Origin: Acidobacteriota bacterium
GTDB taxonomy: Bacteria > Acidobacteriota > Blastocatellia > HR10
NCBI GenBank assembly: GCA_030550025.1
Contig: JAUQQC010000004.1
Location: 124,001-188,000 of the forward strand
Direction: 5' to 3'
Length of the DNA stretch: 64,000 nucleotides
Part shown: positions 26,991-36,143 of the stretch, in pieces
Layout of the letters: each line of letters opens with the position of its first letter
Position numbering within the stretch: the stretch's first letter is position 1
Notes under the pieces: generated by a model
Database searches by the model: none
Told to the model about the DNA's origin: nothing
Seen by the model: only the letters and a program-made list of their open reading frames with translations
Made by a program: the position numbers and the translations under genes

Positions 26991-29900
26991 ATGATGGAGG
27001 GGGTGACCTTGAGAAATGCACGAAAAGCCGGAATGCGTTGGCTTCTCGTTATTCTCGTACTCAACGCGCTCGGAATCGGCTCGTTCGCTTCTTGGGCGAA
27101 TCGCTCCGCTCCGCTTCCAATGGTAAGGAGAGCGTCGAGCTCTCCCTCTTGGTTGAAGGCGCGGGATTTCGCCGAGCATCTTGTGGCCCGCGACGAAGGC
27201 GGAGGATTCGTCCTCGTTCAGGGAGAAGATGGGGGGTATGCGTGCCGCGAAGCTACGCCGGAAGAGATGCTCTGGATAAAGCAGCGGGATCCGGACATAC
27301 CGCTACATGTGATCACCCCTCTTCGCGTGAGCCAACAGCAGACGGGCCTCCGGATCATCTTGCGTGGGACGCCGCAGCTTGAGCAGTTTCCCCAAGCAAA
27401 AGCCGCCTTTCTGCGTGCGGCGCAGATGTGGGAGCGCCTCATTCAAAATCCGATCACCGTCGTGCTCGATGTGGATTTCGGACCGACGAGATTTGGAACG
27501 CCCTATCCGCCGCGCGTCATCGGGTCTACAGATCCCCAGGAGATCGGAGGCTCCGTCTATTCGGACGTTCGGTCGCAATTGCTCGCGGGAGCTTCCTCTT
27601 CCTCGGAGAGGACCATCTACACGGCGCTACCGCAGGGACAGGTACCGACCGATCTCGGCGCGACCGATAGGGTGGAAGCTCCTTCCGCGGTCTTTCGCGC
27701 GCTCGGCTTGATCAATCCTGTCGCCGATCCTGAAGGGGAGCGCAGCCGATTCGGTCCCCCACCTTCCATCGGGTTCAACTCGAGCATCCCGTTCGACTTC
27801 AATCCTGACGATGGTATCGATCCGGACAAGATAGATTTTGATGCCACGGCCGTGCATGAGATCGGTCACGCTTTGGGGTTCACCTCTCTAGTCGGAGAGC
27901 GAGAGCTGAATGCTTCTGCTCCCATCGCGGTGAGCGTGTGGGACCTCTTTCGCTTTCGCCCAGGAGTTACGGTGACGACTTTCTCGACAGCACAGCGGAT
28001 CCTATCTTCCGGGGGGGAGCATGTTTTCTTCGCCGGGCCTCCGGCACTCCCTCTCTCGACGGGGCGACCGGACGGCTCTGGGGGAGACGAACGGCAAGCA
28101 TCTCATTGGAAGGATGATGCTCTCACGGGGCAGTACATCGGCATCATGGATCCGACTGGTCGTCCTGGGGAGCGGAACACGATCACGGAGAACGACCTGA
28201 AGGCCCTCGACTTTTTTGGATACCAAGTGAGCGCCCAGGGACAGCCGCCACCAGGTGGCGATGTCGTGGACTTGACTTCGGGCGTGCCACAACAGGGCTC
28301 CATTCCAGCACCTCAAACTCCTGGCCGCGGCGTGCTGGGCGGTACGCAATATCGAATTCGAGTCCCGGCCGGAGCGACCCAATTGCGGGTCGAATTGCGC
28401 GCTGCCGGGGATCAGGATGTGGATCTTTACGTTCGATTCGGACAAAGGGTCGAAGTTCAAGACGGGCGTGTGGTCGCTGACTACATCTCGGAATCCCCTA
28501 CAGGAAATGAGACCATCACGGTGACTCCGTCGAGCTCTCCGCCTCTGCGAGAAGGAGCGTATTTCATCGCCGTGGCGAACTTTGGGCCGGGAGCGGCGAC
28601 CTTCACCGTGACAGCGACGGTGAGTGGGCCGCCGGTGCAGCCCGATATAGATGTGCAGCCAACAGCACTTGACTTCGGCAGCGTCACGGTGGGCTCGACG
28701 GCCGATCGGACGTTGACGGTGAGGAATGTGGGGGGAGCATCACTCACCGTCACGGGCATGAGTATTGACAATTCCCGGTTCACGATCGTCTCGCCTTCGC
28801 CGCCGTTCACGGTGAACGCGGGGGGACAGCAGACGGTCACCGTGCGGTTCGCGCCGACGACAGTCGGAGTGCAAAATGGGACCTTGCGCATCCAGAGCAA
28901 TGATCCCGATGAAGCGACGATCTCGGTGAGTTTGACGGGGCAAGGCGTGGCGGCACAGCCGCCCCCTTCAGGTCGGACCCTCAGTGTCCCGAATGCTTCC
29001 GGAGAGCCCGGGCGCACGGTCACGATCGCCGTGAACCTCTCTGATGGAAGTGGGATCTCAGCGCTCTCCTTCACGTTGAGCTTCAATCCGTCTGTGCTTT
29101 CGATTCCTGGGCCGTCGGCCGTCTCGCGCGGATCGCTTGTACCAGACAACTTCTCGCTCAGCGCCAATACGGTAACGGCGGGGCAAGTGCGGATCGTCAT
29201 CTCGCCTCCGATTGCGACGCCGCTGCCGACATTCCGAAGCGGGAGTGGTTCGGTCGTCACGATCGCTTTTCAGGTGGCTTCGGGGGCGGCTGTCGGAGCG
29301 ACGAGTCCGCTCACGCTTTCGGACATCTCGGCATCGGATCCGAATGCTAGCTCCGTCCCCATTACGCCGCAGAATGGCACGTTCACTGTCGGGGTCGCGC
29401 GAACTCTGGCCGTGGCCGATGCCCAAGGGGCTGCTGGTTCGACCGTCGCCATTCCAGTCACTCTCTCGGATGGGACGGGCATCTCGGCCTTGCAATTCAC
29501 GCTCAGTTTCGATCCCGCGATCCTGACACCGGCGGCCAATCCCGTAGCGCTCGGCTCTCTTGTCCCGAGCAGCTTCACCGTAAGCGCGAGTACGGCGACG
29601 GCGGGGCGAATCATCGTCGTGATCTCGCCGCCAATTGCATCGCCATTGCCGACGTTCAATTCGGGGAGTGGGACCGTCGTCACCCTCACCTTCCAGGTCG
29701 CGAGCGGGGCGAGTCCAGGGGCGACCAGTCCACTCACGTTGTCGGCTATTTCGGCGTCCGATCGGAATGCGAATTCGGTAGGGATCACGGCACAGAATGG
29801 AACGTTCACCGTCTCAGCCGTGCGGCGCGGCGACATCAATCAGGATGGGGTGATCAACGTCCAGGACCTGATCATGCTGATTCGGCATCTGACGGGGGAG

Positions 29901-30449
29901 AGTCCGTTGACGGGAGCGGCCTTGCAAGCCGCCGACGTCAATGGCGATGGGCAGGTGAACGTGCAAGATGTCGTGCGCCTGATCCAGCATCTGACGGGTG
30001 AGCGTCCGCTCTCCATCCGGTTACCCGTTGGTGAAGAGACAGCGCGTTGGGTGGCGCTCGGCGAGCGGTTCTGGTCGGAGGGAGCGATGCTCGTGCCGAT
30101 TCTGATCAGTGAAGCGCGCGATGTGGCCGCCGCCGAGCTGGTCATCGAGTACGATGCGGCGAAGTTGCAACCGGATTTCGTGGAGCTTGTGAGGGCCGTC
30201 GGACTCCCGATGGGATTCCGATGGCACGCGCGCTTGATCGAGCCGGGACGCCTCGGGCTTGTGCTCGCGCCTCCGGTGGAATCGCCGATCCCGACCTTGC
30301 CCCGCGGCATTCGAGTTCTAGCTCAGGTGCGGTTCCTCCCGGCACCGGGCGTTGACGCTGAGGAGGCCGCCGACGCGCTCGTGCGCGTGCGCCACATCGG
30401 GCTCGCAGATCGCGAGGGGTGCGCGATCCCGGCGAGAACGATCCCATGA
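26991..30449 (+). CDS. Secreted multidomain metalloprotease with PPC, HYDIN-like, cohesin-like and dockerin domains
   Basis: A 1152-residue exported protein. A signal peptide (about 15-36, MRWLLVILVLNALGIGSFA) leads to a metalloprotease domain with the zincin motif HEIGHALGF (His289-Glu290), a downstream ASHWKDD and a Met-turn-like IMDPT, as in the NF038122-type proteases. Then come a pre-peptidase C-terminal beta domain (about 443-543), a HYDIN/ASPM-like choice-of-anchor domain (about 551-653), two cohesin-like domains (about 662-802 and 804-943), a type I dockerin (about 946-1008) with two calcium loops, DINQDGVINVQD and DVNGDGQVNVQD, and a third cohesin-like domain to the end. The ATG at 26991 follows GAGGAGGCGCGT. 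The stop overlaps the next gene's ATG. Substrate and binding partners are unknown. Confidence 0.88.
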   Translation: MMEGVTLRNARKAGMRWLLVILVLNALGIGSFASWANRSAPLPMVRRASSSPSWLKARDFAEHLVARDEGGGFVLVQGEDGGYACREATPEEMLWIKQRDPDIPLHVITPLRVSQQQTGLRIILRGTPQLEQFPQAKAAFLRAAQMWERLIQNPITVVLDVDFGPTRFGTPYPPRVIGSTDPQEIGGSVYSDVRSQLLAGASSSSERTIYTALPQGQVPTDLGATDRVEAPSAVFRALGLINPVADPEGERSRFGPPPSIGFNSSIPFDFNPDDGIDPDKIDFDATAVHEIGHALGFTSLVGERELNASAPIAVSVWDLFRFRPGVTVTTFSTAQRILSSGGEHVFFAGPPALPLSTGRPDGSGGDERQASHWKDDALTGQYIGIMDPTGRPGERNTITENDLKALDFFGYQVSAQGQPPPGGDVVDLTSGVPQQGSIPAPQTPGRGVLGGTQYRIRVPAGATQLRVELRAAGDQDVDLYVRFGQRVEVQDGRVVADYISESPTGNETITVTPSSSPPLREGAYFIAVANFGPGAATFTVTATVSGPPVQPDIDVQPTALDFGSVTVGSTADRTLTVRNVGGASLTVTGMSIDNSRFTIVSPSPPFTVNAGGQQTVTVRFAPTTVGVQNGTLRIQSNDPDEATISVSLTGQGVAAQPPPSGRTLSVPNASGEPGRTVTIAVNLSDGSGISALSFTLSFNPSVLSIPGPSAVSRGSLVPDNFSLSANTVTAGQVRIVISPPIATPLPTFRSGSGSVVTIAFQVASGAAVGATSPLTLSDISASDPNASSVPITPQNGTFTVGVARTLAVADAQGAAGSTVAIPVTLSDGTGISALQFTLSFDPAILTPAANPVALGSLVPSSFTVSASTATAGRIIVVISPPIASPLPTFNSGSGTVVTLTFQVASGASPGATSPLTLSAISASDRNANSVGITAQNGTFTVSAVRRGDINQDGVINVQDLIMLIRHLTGESPLTGAALQAADVNGDGQVNVQDVVRLIQHLTGERPLSIRLPVGEETARWVALGERFWSEGAMLVPILISEARDVAAAELVIEYDAAKLQPDFVELVRAVGLPMGFRWHARLIEPGRLGLVLAPPVESPIPTLPRGIRVLAQVRFLPAPGVDAEEAADALVRVRHIGLADREGCAIPARTIP
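28975..29818 (+). repeat. Tandem duplication encoding two cohesin-like domains
   Basis: Two units of about 420 bp (28975-29395 and 29400-29818) encode clearly similar domains. Shared landmarks are GISAL.FTLSF.P, a GSLVP turn, VISPPIA.PLPTF, FQVASGA..GATSPLTLS.ISASD and the closing QNGTFTV. DNA identity is high enough to see directly around the VISPPIA segment, so this is an internal duplication within the gene. Confidence 0.75.
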
Positions 30450-32989
30450 GAGATGAAACGGTGATGGCTCGCCTGTTCGTCTTGCGGAGGTTCCCGCGTG
30501 CGCTCGCGCGCTTTCTCCTTGTCGCCCTTGGTGGGGTTGCATTCTTTCCTTTCCCGAGCGGATCGAATCTCAGGAAGGGGCCGATTGTTCGAATGGAGAG
30601 AACGCGCGCGATTGTATCTGGGCTTCGCCAGCGAATGCCGCGCGCGCGAGCCGAGAGCGTGCGATACGATCGTCCCTCGGAAGCCCAGCGATTCTATGCG
30701 CGGAAGCGCCTGCCGCCTGGGATGACTTCCCTTCCCGTGGAGAAGTACCTGGAAGCGCTTCAGCGCATGGACGAGATGCCGCAGTATGCGACGGCGCTCG
30801 GCCTGAGCCTCCCTTCGCGGCGCGAGATGGCGCTTTGGAGGGAGTATATGGCGCTCTCGGTTCTCGGCTCGTGGGAGGCGCTAGGGCCGGGGAACATCGG
30901 CGGGCGCACGCGCGCCCTGCTCATTCATCCCACGAATCCCCGCATCATGTATGCCGCAGGGGTATCCGGTGGTGTGTGGAAGACGGCTGATGGCGGACAA
31001 ACGTGGTTCCCCCTGAACGATCTCCTTCCGAATCTGGCCGTCTCGGCGCTGGCGATGGATCCGCGGAACCCCGATGTCCTCTACGCCGGGACGGGCGAGG
31101 GATATTTCAACTATGACGCCGTGCGCGGAGCGGGCATCTTCATGACGACCGATGGCGGGCGAACGTGGGAGCATTTGGCGAGCACGAGGAACGCGAACTT
31201 CTATTATGTGAACGATCTCGTCGTCAGCGCGAACGATTCCCGGCGACTCTATGCGGCGACGCGCACAGGCGTATGGCGTTCGACCGATGGGGGGCGAACG
31301 TGGCGGCGAGTTCTCGCTGCTGGAGGGAATGACGGATGCCTCGATCTCGCCCTTCGGACGGATCGACAGACGGATTACCTCTTCGCCTCCTGCGGGAACT
31401 TCTCGCGCGCGGCCATTTATCGGAACGCGCGCGCCGAAGGCGATGGAGCGTGGAGTCGAGTCTTCAGCGAACCCGACATGGGGCGCACATCGCTAGCGAT
31501 CGCGCCCTCCAATCAAAATGTCATCTATGCCTTGGCGGCTAGCCTCGTCGAAGGGCGTTATCAGTACGGGTTGCACGCTGTGTATCGTTCGGCGCGGAGT
31601 GGCGATCCCGGAAGTTGGGAAGCGCGCGTGCGCCAGACGGATGCGAACAAGCTCCATACGGTCTTGCTCTCGAATCCAGTCTATGCGTTCTTGAGCGAAT
31701 GTGGCTTCGGCCGCAGCGAGTGGATCAATCAAGGGTGGTACGACAACGTGATCGCCGTGGACCCGCGCGATCCCGAACGCGTATGGGTGGGGGGGATTGA
31801 TCTCTTTCGCTCAGATGATGGTGGGCGGACTTGGGGACTGGCGTCGTATTGGTGGGTGGAGACGAATCATCCGCAGTATGTGCATGCTGATCATCACGTC
31901 ATCGTCTTTCATCCGCAGTATGACGGGGTGACGAACCGGACGATGTTCGTGGGGACGGATGGGGGGATCTTCCGCACCGATGACGCGCGCGCGCCAGTTG
32001 CCTTGGGGCCCACAGCCGCCTGTCAGCCAAGCGGTGGCCTTCGATGGCGATCGCTCAACAACCACTACGGCGTGACGCAATTCTATCATGGCGTGCCGCT
32101 GCCGGATGGCACGGCGTATTTCGGAGGGACGCAGGACAACGGGACGCTTTTGGGAAGCGATTTGCGAGGCGCGAATGCATGGGTGGAGATCCTTGGTGGC
32201 GACGGGGGATATGTGGCCGCGGATCCTGAGAACCCCAATGTCCTCTATGCGACGAACCCGTACGGAGATGTCGCGAAATCGAGCGACGGAGGCTTCTCCT
32301 TCCGCTCGGCGACGCGCGGGCTCGCCGACAGTGGGTTCGAGTTCATCGCGCCTTTGGTGATGGACCCCAGTAATCCACAACGGCTGTGGACCGGGGGATA
32401 TTACCTCTGGCGCACGGACGATGGTGCGGAGACATGGGTGCGCGCGAGCCGCTTGACGCCAGGCAACGGTTCAGTCACGGCGATCGCCGTCGCGCCTGCG
32501 AATTCGAACTTCGTCGTCGCGGGCATGAGCGACGGATACATCTTGCGCACGACCGAGGCGTTGCGCGCACATGCGACGACAACATGGGCCTCAGCGCGTC
32601 CGCGCGTGGGGTTTGTCTCCTCCTTAGCGTTCGATCCGACGACCCCCCGTATCGTGTATGCGACCTATTCGACCTTCGGAGGCACGCACGTGTGGAAGAG
32701 CGTGGATGGTGGAGCGACCTGGCGCGATCTCGATGGGCGAGGCGCAGGACGCTTGCCCGATATTCCCGTGCACGTCATCGTCGTGGATCCGAGTGATCCA
32801 CAGCGGCTCTATATCGGGACGGATCTTGGAGTCTTCGTCTCCACAAACGGCGGCCTCTCCTGGGCCGTCGAGAACGCCGGCTTCGCCAATGTCGTGACCG
32901 AAGCTCTCGCAATGGGGCGCGTGGGCGCGACTCCCCATCTGTTCGCATTCACACACGGGCGTGGGGCGTGGCGCGTCCCGCGTTGGTGA
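30446..32989 (+). CDS. Secreted BNR/Asp-box beta-propeller (sortilin/VPS10-like) protein
   Basis: An 847-residue protein with a signal peptide (LARFLLVALGGVAFFPF) and a long run of Asp-box repeats, among them TADGGQTW, TTDGGRTW, STDGGRTW, SDDGGRTW, SVDGGATW and STNGGLSW, each following a strand such as PRIMYAAGVSGGVWK or PDVLYAGTGEG. These blades form one or two propellers as in sortilins, sialidases and GH74-like proteins. No catalytic glycosidase residues can be assigned, so a binding role is as likely as an enzymatic one. The ATG at 30446 overlaps the metalloprotease stop (ATGA), giving tight coupling: the two are probably secreted together and may act on the same material. Confidence 0.85.
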   Translation: MRDETVMARLFVLRRFPRALARFLLVALGGVAFFPFPSGSNLRKGPIVRMERTRAIVSGLRQRMPRARAESVRYDRPSEAQRFYARKRLPPGMTSLPVEKYLEALQRMDEMPQYATALGLSLPSRREMALWREYMALSVLGSWEALGPGNIGGRTRALLIHPTNPRIMYAAGVSGGVWKTADGGQTWFPLNDLLPNLAVSALAMDPRNPDVLYAGTGEGYFNYDAVRGAGIFMTTDGGRTWEHLASTRNANFYYVNDLVVSANDSRRLYAATRTGVWRSTDGGRTWRRVLAAGGNDGCLDLALRTDRQTDYLFASCGNFSRAAIYRNARAEGDGAWSRVFSEPDMGRTSLAIAPSNQNVIYALAASLVEGRYQYGLHAVYRSARSGDPGSWEARVRQTDANKLHTVLLSNPVYAFLSECGFGRSEWINQGWYDNVIAVDPRDPERVWVGGIDLFRSDDGGRTWGLASYWWVETNHPQYVHADHHVIVFHPQYDGVTNRTMFVGTDGGIFRTDDARAPVALGPTAACQPSGGLRWRSLNNHYGVTQFYHGVPLPDGTAYFGGTQDNGTLLGSDLRGANAWVEILGGDGGYVAADPENPNVLYATNPYGDVAKSSDGGFSFRSATRGLADSGFEFIAPLVMDPSNPQRLWTGGYYLWRTDDGAETWVRASRLTPGNGSVTAIAVAPANSNFVVAGMSDGYILRTTEALRAHATTTWASARPRVGFVSSLAFDPTTPRIVYATYSTFGGTHVWKSVDGGATWRDLDGRGAGRLPDIPVHVIVVDPSDPQRLYIGTDLGVFVSTNGGLSWAVENAGFANVVTEALAMGRVGATPHLFAFTHGRGAWRVPRW

Positions 32990-32997
32990 AAGGATGC

Positions 32998-33744
32998 TCA
33001 CTCGGCTTTCGCGCGCCGCAGGTAGATGAAGAACTCCTTGTTCCCCTCGCTGCCCGTGATCGGCGACTCGAGGACACCTTGGCAGCGGAGGGACAACTCG
33101 CGTTCGGCGAAATGATGGATCTTTTCGATCACGCGCCGATGCTTCTCGGGATCGCGAACGATTCCTCCTTTTCCGACCTCCCCGCGACCGACTTCGAACT
33201 GCGGTTTGATCAAGGCGAGGATCGCGCCCGAGGGCTGCAGCAACGGGGCGGTAGCCGGGAGAATGTGCGTGAGCGAGATGAACGAGACATCAATCGTGAT
33301 GAGGTCGAACCGGACAGGAAAATCCTCGGGCTTCAAATATCGCGCATTGACACCCTCGCGGACGACGACGCGCGGATCTTGGCGTAATTTCCAATCGAGT
33401 TGTCCGCGTCCCACATCCACCGCGTAGACCAGACGGGCGCCGTGCTGCAGAAGGCAATCCGTGAATCCTCCGGTCGAAGCCCCGATATCCAAGCAGACGA
33501 ATCCGGTGACGTCCAGCCCGAACGCCCGCAAAGCCGCTTCGAGCTTCACACCGCCGCGACTGACGTATCGAAGCGGGGGACCTTGAATCTCGATGCGCGC
33601 TTCTTCGGGGACGTATCTCCCCGGTTTATCCACGCACTGGCCATTCACGAAGACCTGTCCGGCAAGGATGAGCGCTTGCGCGCGCTCGCGCGTCTCGGCC
33701 AATCCTCGTCGGACCAAGAGGCGATCAATGCGTTCGCGTCCCAT
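32998..33744 (-). CDS. tlyA: TlyA-family rRNA 2'-O-methyltransferase
   Basis: Methylates the 2'-OH of cytidines in 16S and/or 23S rRNA; loss gives capreomycin resistance in mycobacteria, and some relatives are annotated as hemolysins. The 248-residue product has an N-terminal S4 domain (RIDRLLVRRGLAETRERAQA) and an FtsJ-like SAM-binding domain with GASTGGFTDCLLQ, then DLITIDVSFISL and LIKPQFEVGR. It starts at 33744 inside the 3' end of the M28 peptidase gene (20-nt overlap), so it is the second gene of that minus-strand operon. It is convergent with the propeller gene. Confidence 0.93.
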   Translation of the reverse strand: MGRERIDRLLVRRGLAETRERAQALILAGQVFVNGQCVDKPGRYVPEEARIEIQGPPLRYVSRGGVKLEAALRAFGLDVTGFVCLDIGASTGGFTDCLLQHGARLVYAVDVGRGQLDWKLRQDPRVVVREGVNARYLKPEDFPVRFDLITIDVSFISLTHILPATAPLLQPSGAILALIKPQFEVGRGEVGKGGIVRDPEKHRRVIEKIHHFAERELSLRCQGVLESPITGSEGNKEFFIYLRRAKAE

Positions 33745-35341
33745 TCCGGGGTTGATCCACCCGGAGCCGATGCTCCAGGTTCGCGATGCGCCAGGCCGTC
33801 GCGAAGATCAGCCGCCCGATGCGGGCCATTTTCTCGAAGTCGAGCTTCTCCGTGTCGTCCGTCGGCCGGTGATAATCCTCGTGCAGGCCAGTGAAGTAGA
33901 AGATGACGGGGATACCCCGCTGCGCATAGTTGTAGTGATCGCTCCGGTAGTAGAGCCGTTGTGGGTGATCCTCACGATTGTACCGGTAGTCGAGATTGAA
34001 CCGCTCAGTGTCGTGATTCGTCTGCTCGCTCAGCTCGTGCAGCTCTCGACTGAGTTTGTCCGAGCCGATCAGATAGAGCGTGTTAGCGTCGGACAGCTCG
34101 CGATTCGCAGGATTCGCATCGTTGGGCGCGCGCGCGCGTCCCACCATGTCCACGTTCAGATTGGCGACGATCGCGTTCAAGGGGACCGTAGGATGCGTGA
34201 CGAAATATTTCGATCCGAGCAGCCCCACCTCCTCGGCCGTGTGGAAGATGACGAGGATCGAACGCTTGGGGCGTTCGCCGATCGTGAACGCCTGCGCGAT
34301 TTCGAGCACGGTCGCCGTTCCGGAGGCGTTGTCGTCGGCGCCGTTATAGATCTGCCCATCGCGCGTCTGCAGATGATCGTAGTGGGCGCTGAGCAGGATG
34401 TATTCGTTCCGTCGTTCGGGATCGGTGCCGTCTAGGATGCCAATGACGTTGGCGGTCTGTTGCCGGTGGGTCTCAAAGGCGATTCGCACCGAGGCCGTGA
34501 GGCCGAGCGGCTTCGAGGCCGGGATCTCCGAAGGCGTGGCGAGGCGTTCGGGGGTGAGCCCGAGTGCGCTCAGTACATCCTCCGTCAAGCGGGTATCGGC
34601 TACGAGGACGGGGAAGGAAGAAGCCAACTGCGCGTCCTCCTCGGCGATCGAGATGCGCGGCGCCAGGCCCGCTCCGCGAAATCCGCGCATGCCACCGACG
34701 CCCGGCATGTCGCGCAGAAGAAGCAAACCGGCGGCCCCGCGCGCTCGCGCGGCCTCGATCTTACGTTGGATGGGATAGTCTTGCGCAGTGAGCGCGCGCC
34801 CATCTCGCACAAGCGGCGGGAGGCCGCCAAGCAGCGCGACGGCGAGTTTCCCCTTCACGCCCACGTGGGCGTAGTCGTCATACCCCCATTCGGGGAGCGT
34901 GACGCCGAAGCGTACGAAGATCAACTCCGCCTCAAGGTTCACCGGCCCCGTCCCTCCGAAGACGATGAAGTCGGTCCCATAGGCATATGACCGTTTCCCC
35001 GCAGGCGTGCCTATCTCCAGCAGGGTTTGATCTGGGAGCAAGCGCCTCACGAGGATGTCGAAGGTTTGGAAGAACGAACCATCGGTAGCGCCGCCTCGAA
35101 AACCGTAGCTTCGCAACCGCGAGGCTAGATAGCGCGCGGCGATGTGAATCGAATCGCTCGCCACGTAGCGCCCGCCCAGCTCATCCGAGGCCAGGAATTC
35201 GACGTGGCTGCGCAATTCCGCCGGCGTGATGCTCTCCATCGCCGCCGCCGGTGGAAGAGGTAGGGTCGCCGAAGGTCGAACCCCAGCTCCCACGCTGAAG
35301 AGCACCAGCAGCAAGACACCGTATCGCTTCCGAAGAGACAT
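33725..35341 (-). CDS. Secreted M28-family zinc aminopeptidase with PA domain
   Basis: A 538-residue exported peptidase. A signal peptide (about 5-25, YGVLLLVLFSVGAGV) is followed by the start of the M28 fold, an inserted protease-associated segment (about 100-240), and the catalytic core with co-catalytic zinc ligands in SAHYDHL, YNGADDNASGTATVLE, FHTAEEVGLLGS, NLNVDMVGR and YYRSDHYNYAQRGIP. These enzymes trim amino-terminal residues from peptides in the periplasm or outside. The 3' end overlaps tlyA by 20 nt. A TATAAT promoter lies upstream. Together with the secreted Xaa-Pro peptidase and the metalloprotease it suggests a proteolytic, peptide-feeding lifestyle. Confidence 0.92.
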   Translation of the reverse strand: MSLRKRYGVLLLVLFSVGAGVRPSATLPLPPAAAMESITPAELRSHVEFLASDELGGRYVASDSIHIAARYLASRLRSYGFRGGATDGSFFQTFDILVRRLLPDQTLLEIGTPAGKRSYAYGTDFIVFGGTGPVNLEAELIFVRFGVTLPEWGYDDYAHVGVKGKLAVALLGGLPPLVRDGRALTAQDYPIQRKIEAARARGAAGLLLLRDMPGVGGMRGFRGAGLAPRISIAEEDAQLASSFPVLVADTRLTEDVLSALGLTPERLATPSEIPASKPLGLTASVRIAFETHRQQTANVIGILDGTDPERRNEYILLSAHYDHLQTRDGQIYNGADDNASGTATVLEIAQAFTIGERPKRSILVIFHTAEEVGLLGSKYFVTHPTVPLNAIVANLNVDMVGRARAPNDANPANRELSDANTLYLIGSDKLSRELHELSEQTNHDTERFNLDYRYNREDHPQRLYYRSDHYNYAQRGIPVIFYFTGLHEDYHRPTDDTEKLDFEKMARIGRLIFATAWRIANLEHRLRVDQPRNGTRTH

Positions 35342-35387
35342 AGCTTCACCCCTTACCTGCGAAAGTCACTCCCGCCGTGAGAGCAGT

Positions 35388-35417
35388 ATTATAGACCAGG
35401 GCGAGGGCGGAGTCGAA
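35388..35417 (-). promoter_or_regulatory. Sigma-70-like promoter of the M28 peptidase-tlyA operon
   Basis: On the minus strand TTCGAC (35417-35412), an 18-nt spacer and a perfect TATAAT (35393-35388), 46 nt before the ATG at 35341. Confidence 0.5.
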
Positions 35418-35463
35418 GGGCACATTTTTTCAAGCTTTTTCCGCCTGAGCTCCGTCTAAGGGA

Positions 35464-36126
35464 GTGTGGATCGGGCCGAAGATCGGTGAGCACGACGTAC
35501 CGGTGGTGATTGGAGATCGCATCGTGGGCTTTCCCACGCGAAGCGCTTTGCCGATAATGGAAGGGGGCGGAGCCGAAGACGTGGAACTCAGCGATGAATG
35601 CATCGTCGAACGGGTGCGCGACGGGGAGGTCGAGGCCTTCGGGACGCTCGTCAAGCGGTGGGAGAATCGCATCTACCGGCTCGCCTTACGCCTGCTCGGA
35701 CATCCGGAGGACGCTCGTGAGGTGACGCAGGAGACCTTCCTCGCCGCGTTCCGAAAGCTGAATCAATTTCGTGGACGCGCGCGGTTCTCGTCCTGGCTCT
35801 ATCGCATCGCGCTCAATTGTTGCTATGATCGGCTGCGGGAGCGTCGCGTTGAGCCCATTCCGCTGGAAGAGGCCGATGACATCGTCGCGGAGGAGAAAGT
35901 GCTAGGCCAGATCCACAAGAAACAGGTCGCCGAGCGCGTCCGCCGGGCCTTGCACGCTTTGCCCGTGGAGATGCGGCAGGTCATCGTCCTGAAGGAGTAC
36001 GAGGGGTTGACCTTCGAGGAGATCGCCGAGATCCTCGATATTCCGGTGAGCACGGCCAAGACGCGCTTGTATGCTGGCTTGGACCATCTCCGGAAGCGAT
36101 TGGAGTGGTTGAGGGACGCCTTATGA
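35464..36126 (+). CDS. ECF-family RNA polymerase sigma factor
   Basis: A sigma-70 family factor of the extracytoplasmic function group. Region 2 reads RVRDGEVEAFGTLVKRWENR, then REVTQETFLAAFRKLNQFRG and SWLYRIALNCCYDRLRE; region 4 reads ALPVEMRQVIVLKEYEGLTF and IPVSTAKTRLYAGLDHLRK. The GTG at 35464 follows AAGGGA and gives 220 residues; the ATG at 35557 would give 189, closer to the family norm but with no ribosome site, so the start is uncertain. The anti-sigma gene follows after 17 nt. CGTCTAA at 35453-35459 resembles an ECF -10 element, but no GGAAC-type -35 is seen, so autoregulation is only a possibility. Confidence 0.92.
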   Translation: MWIGPKIGEHDVPVVIGDRIVGFPTRSALPIMEGGGAEDVELSDECIVERVRDGEVEAFGTLVKRWENRIYRLALRLLGHPEDAREVTQETFLAAFRKLNQFRGRARFSSWLYRIALNCCYDRLRERRVEPIPLEEADDIVAEEKVLGQIHKKQVAERVRRALHALPVEMRQVIVLKEYEGLTFEEIAEILDIPVSTAKTRLYAGLDHLRKRLEWLRDAL

Positions 36127-36143
36127 ATGGAGAGTGAGATGCC

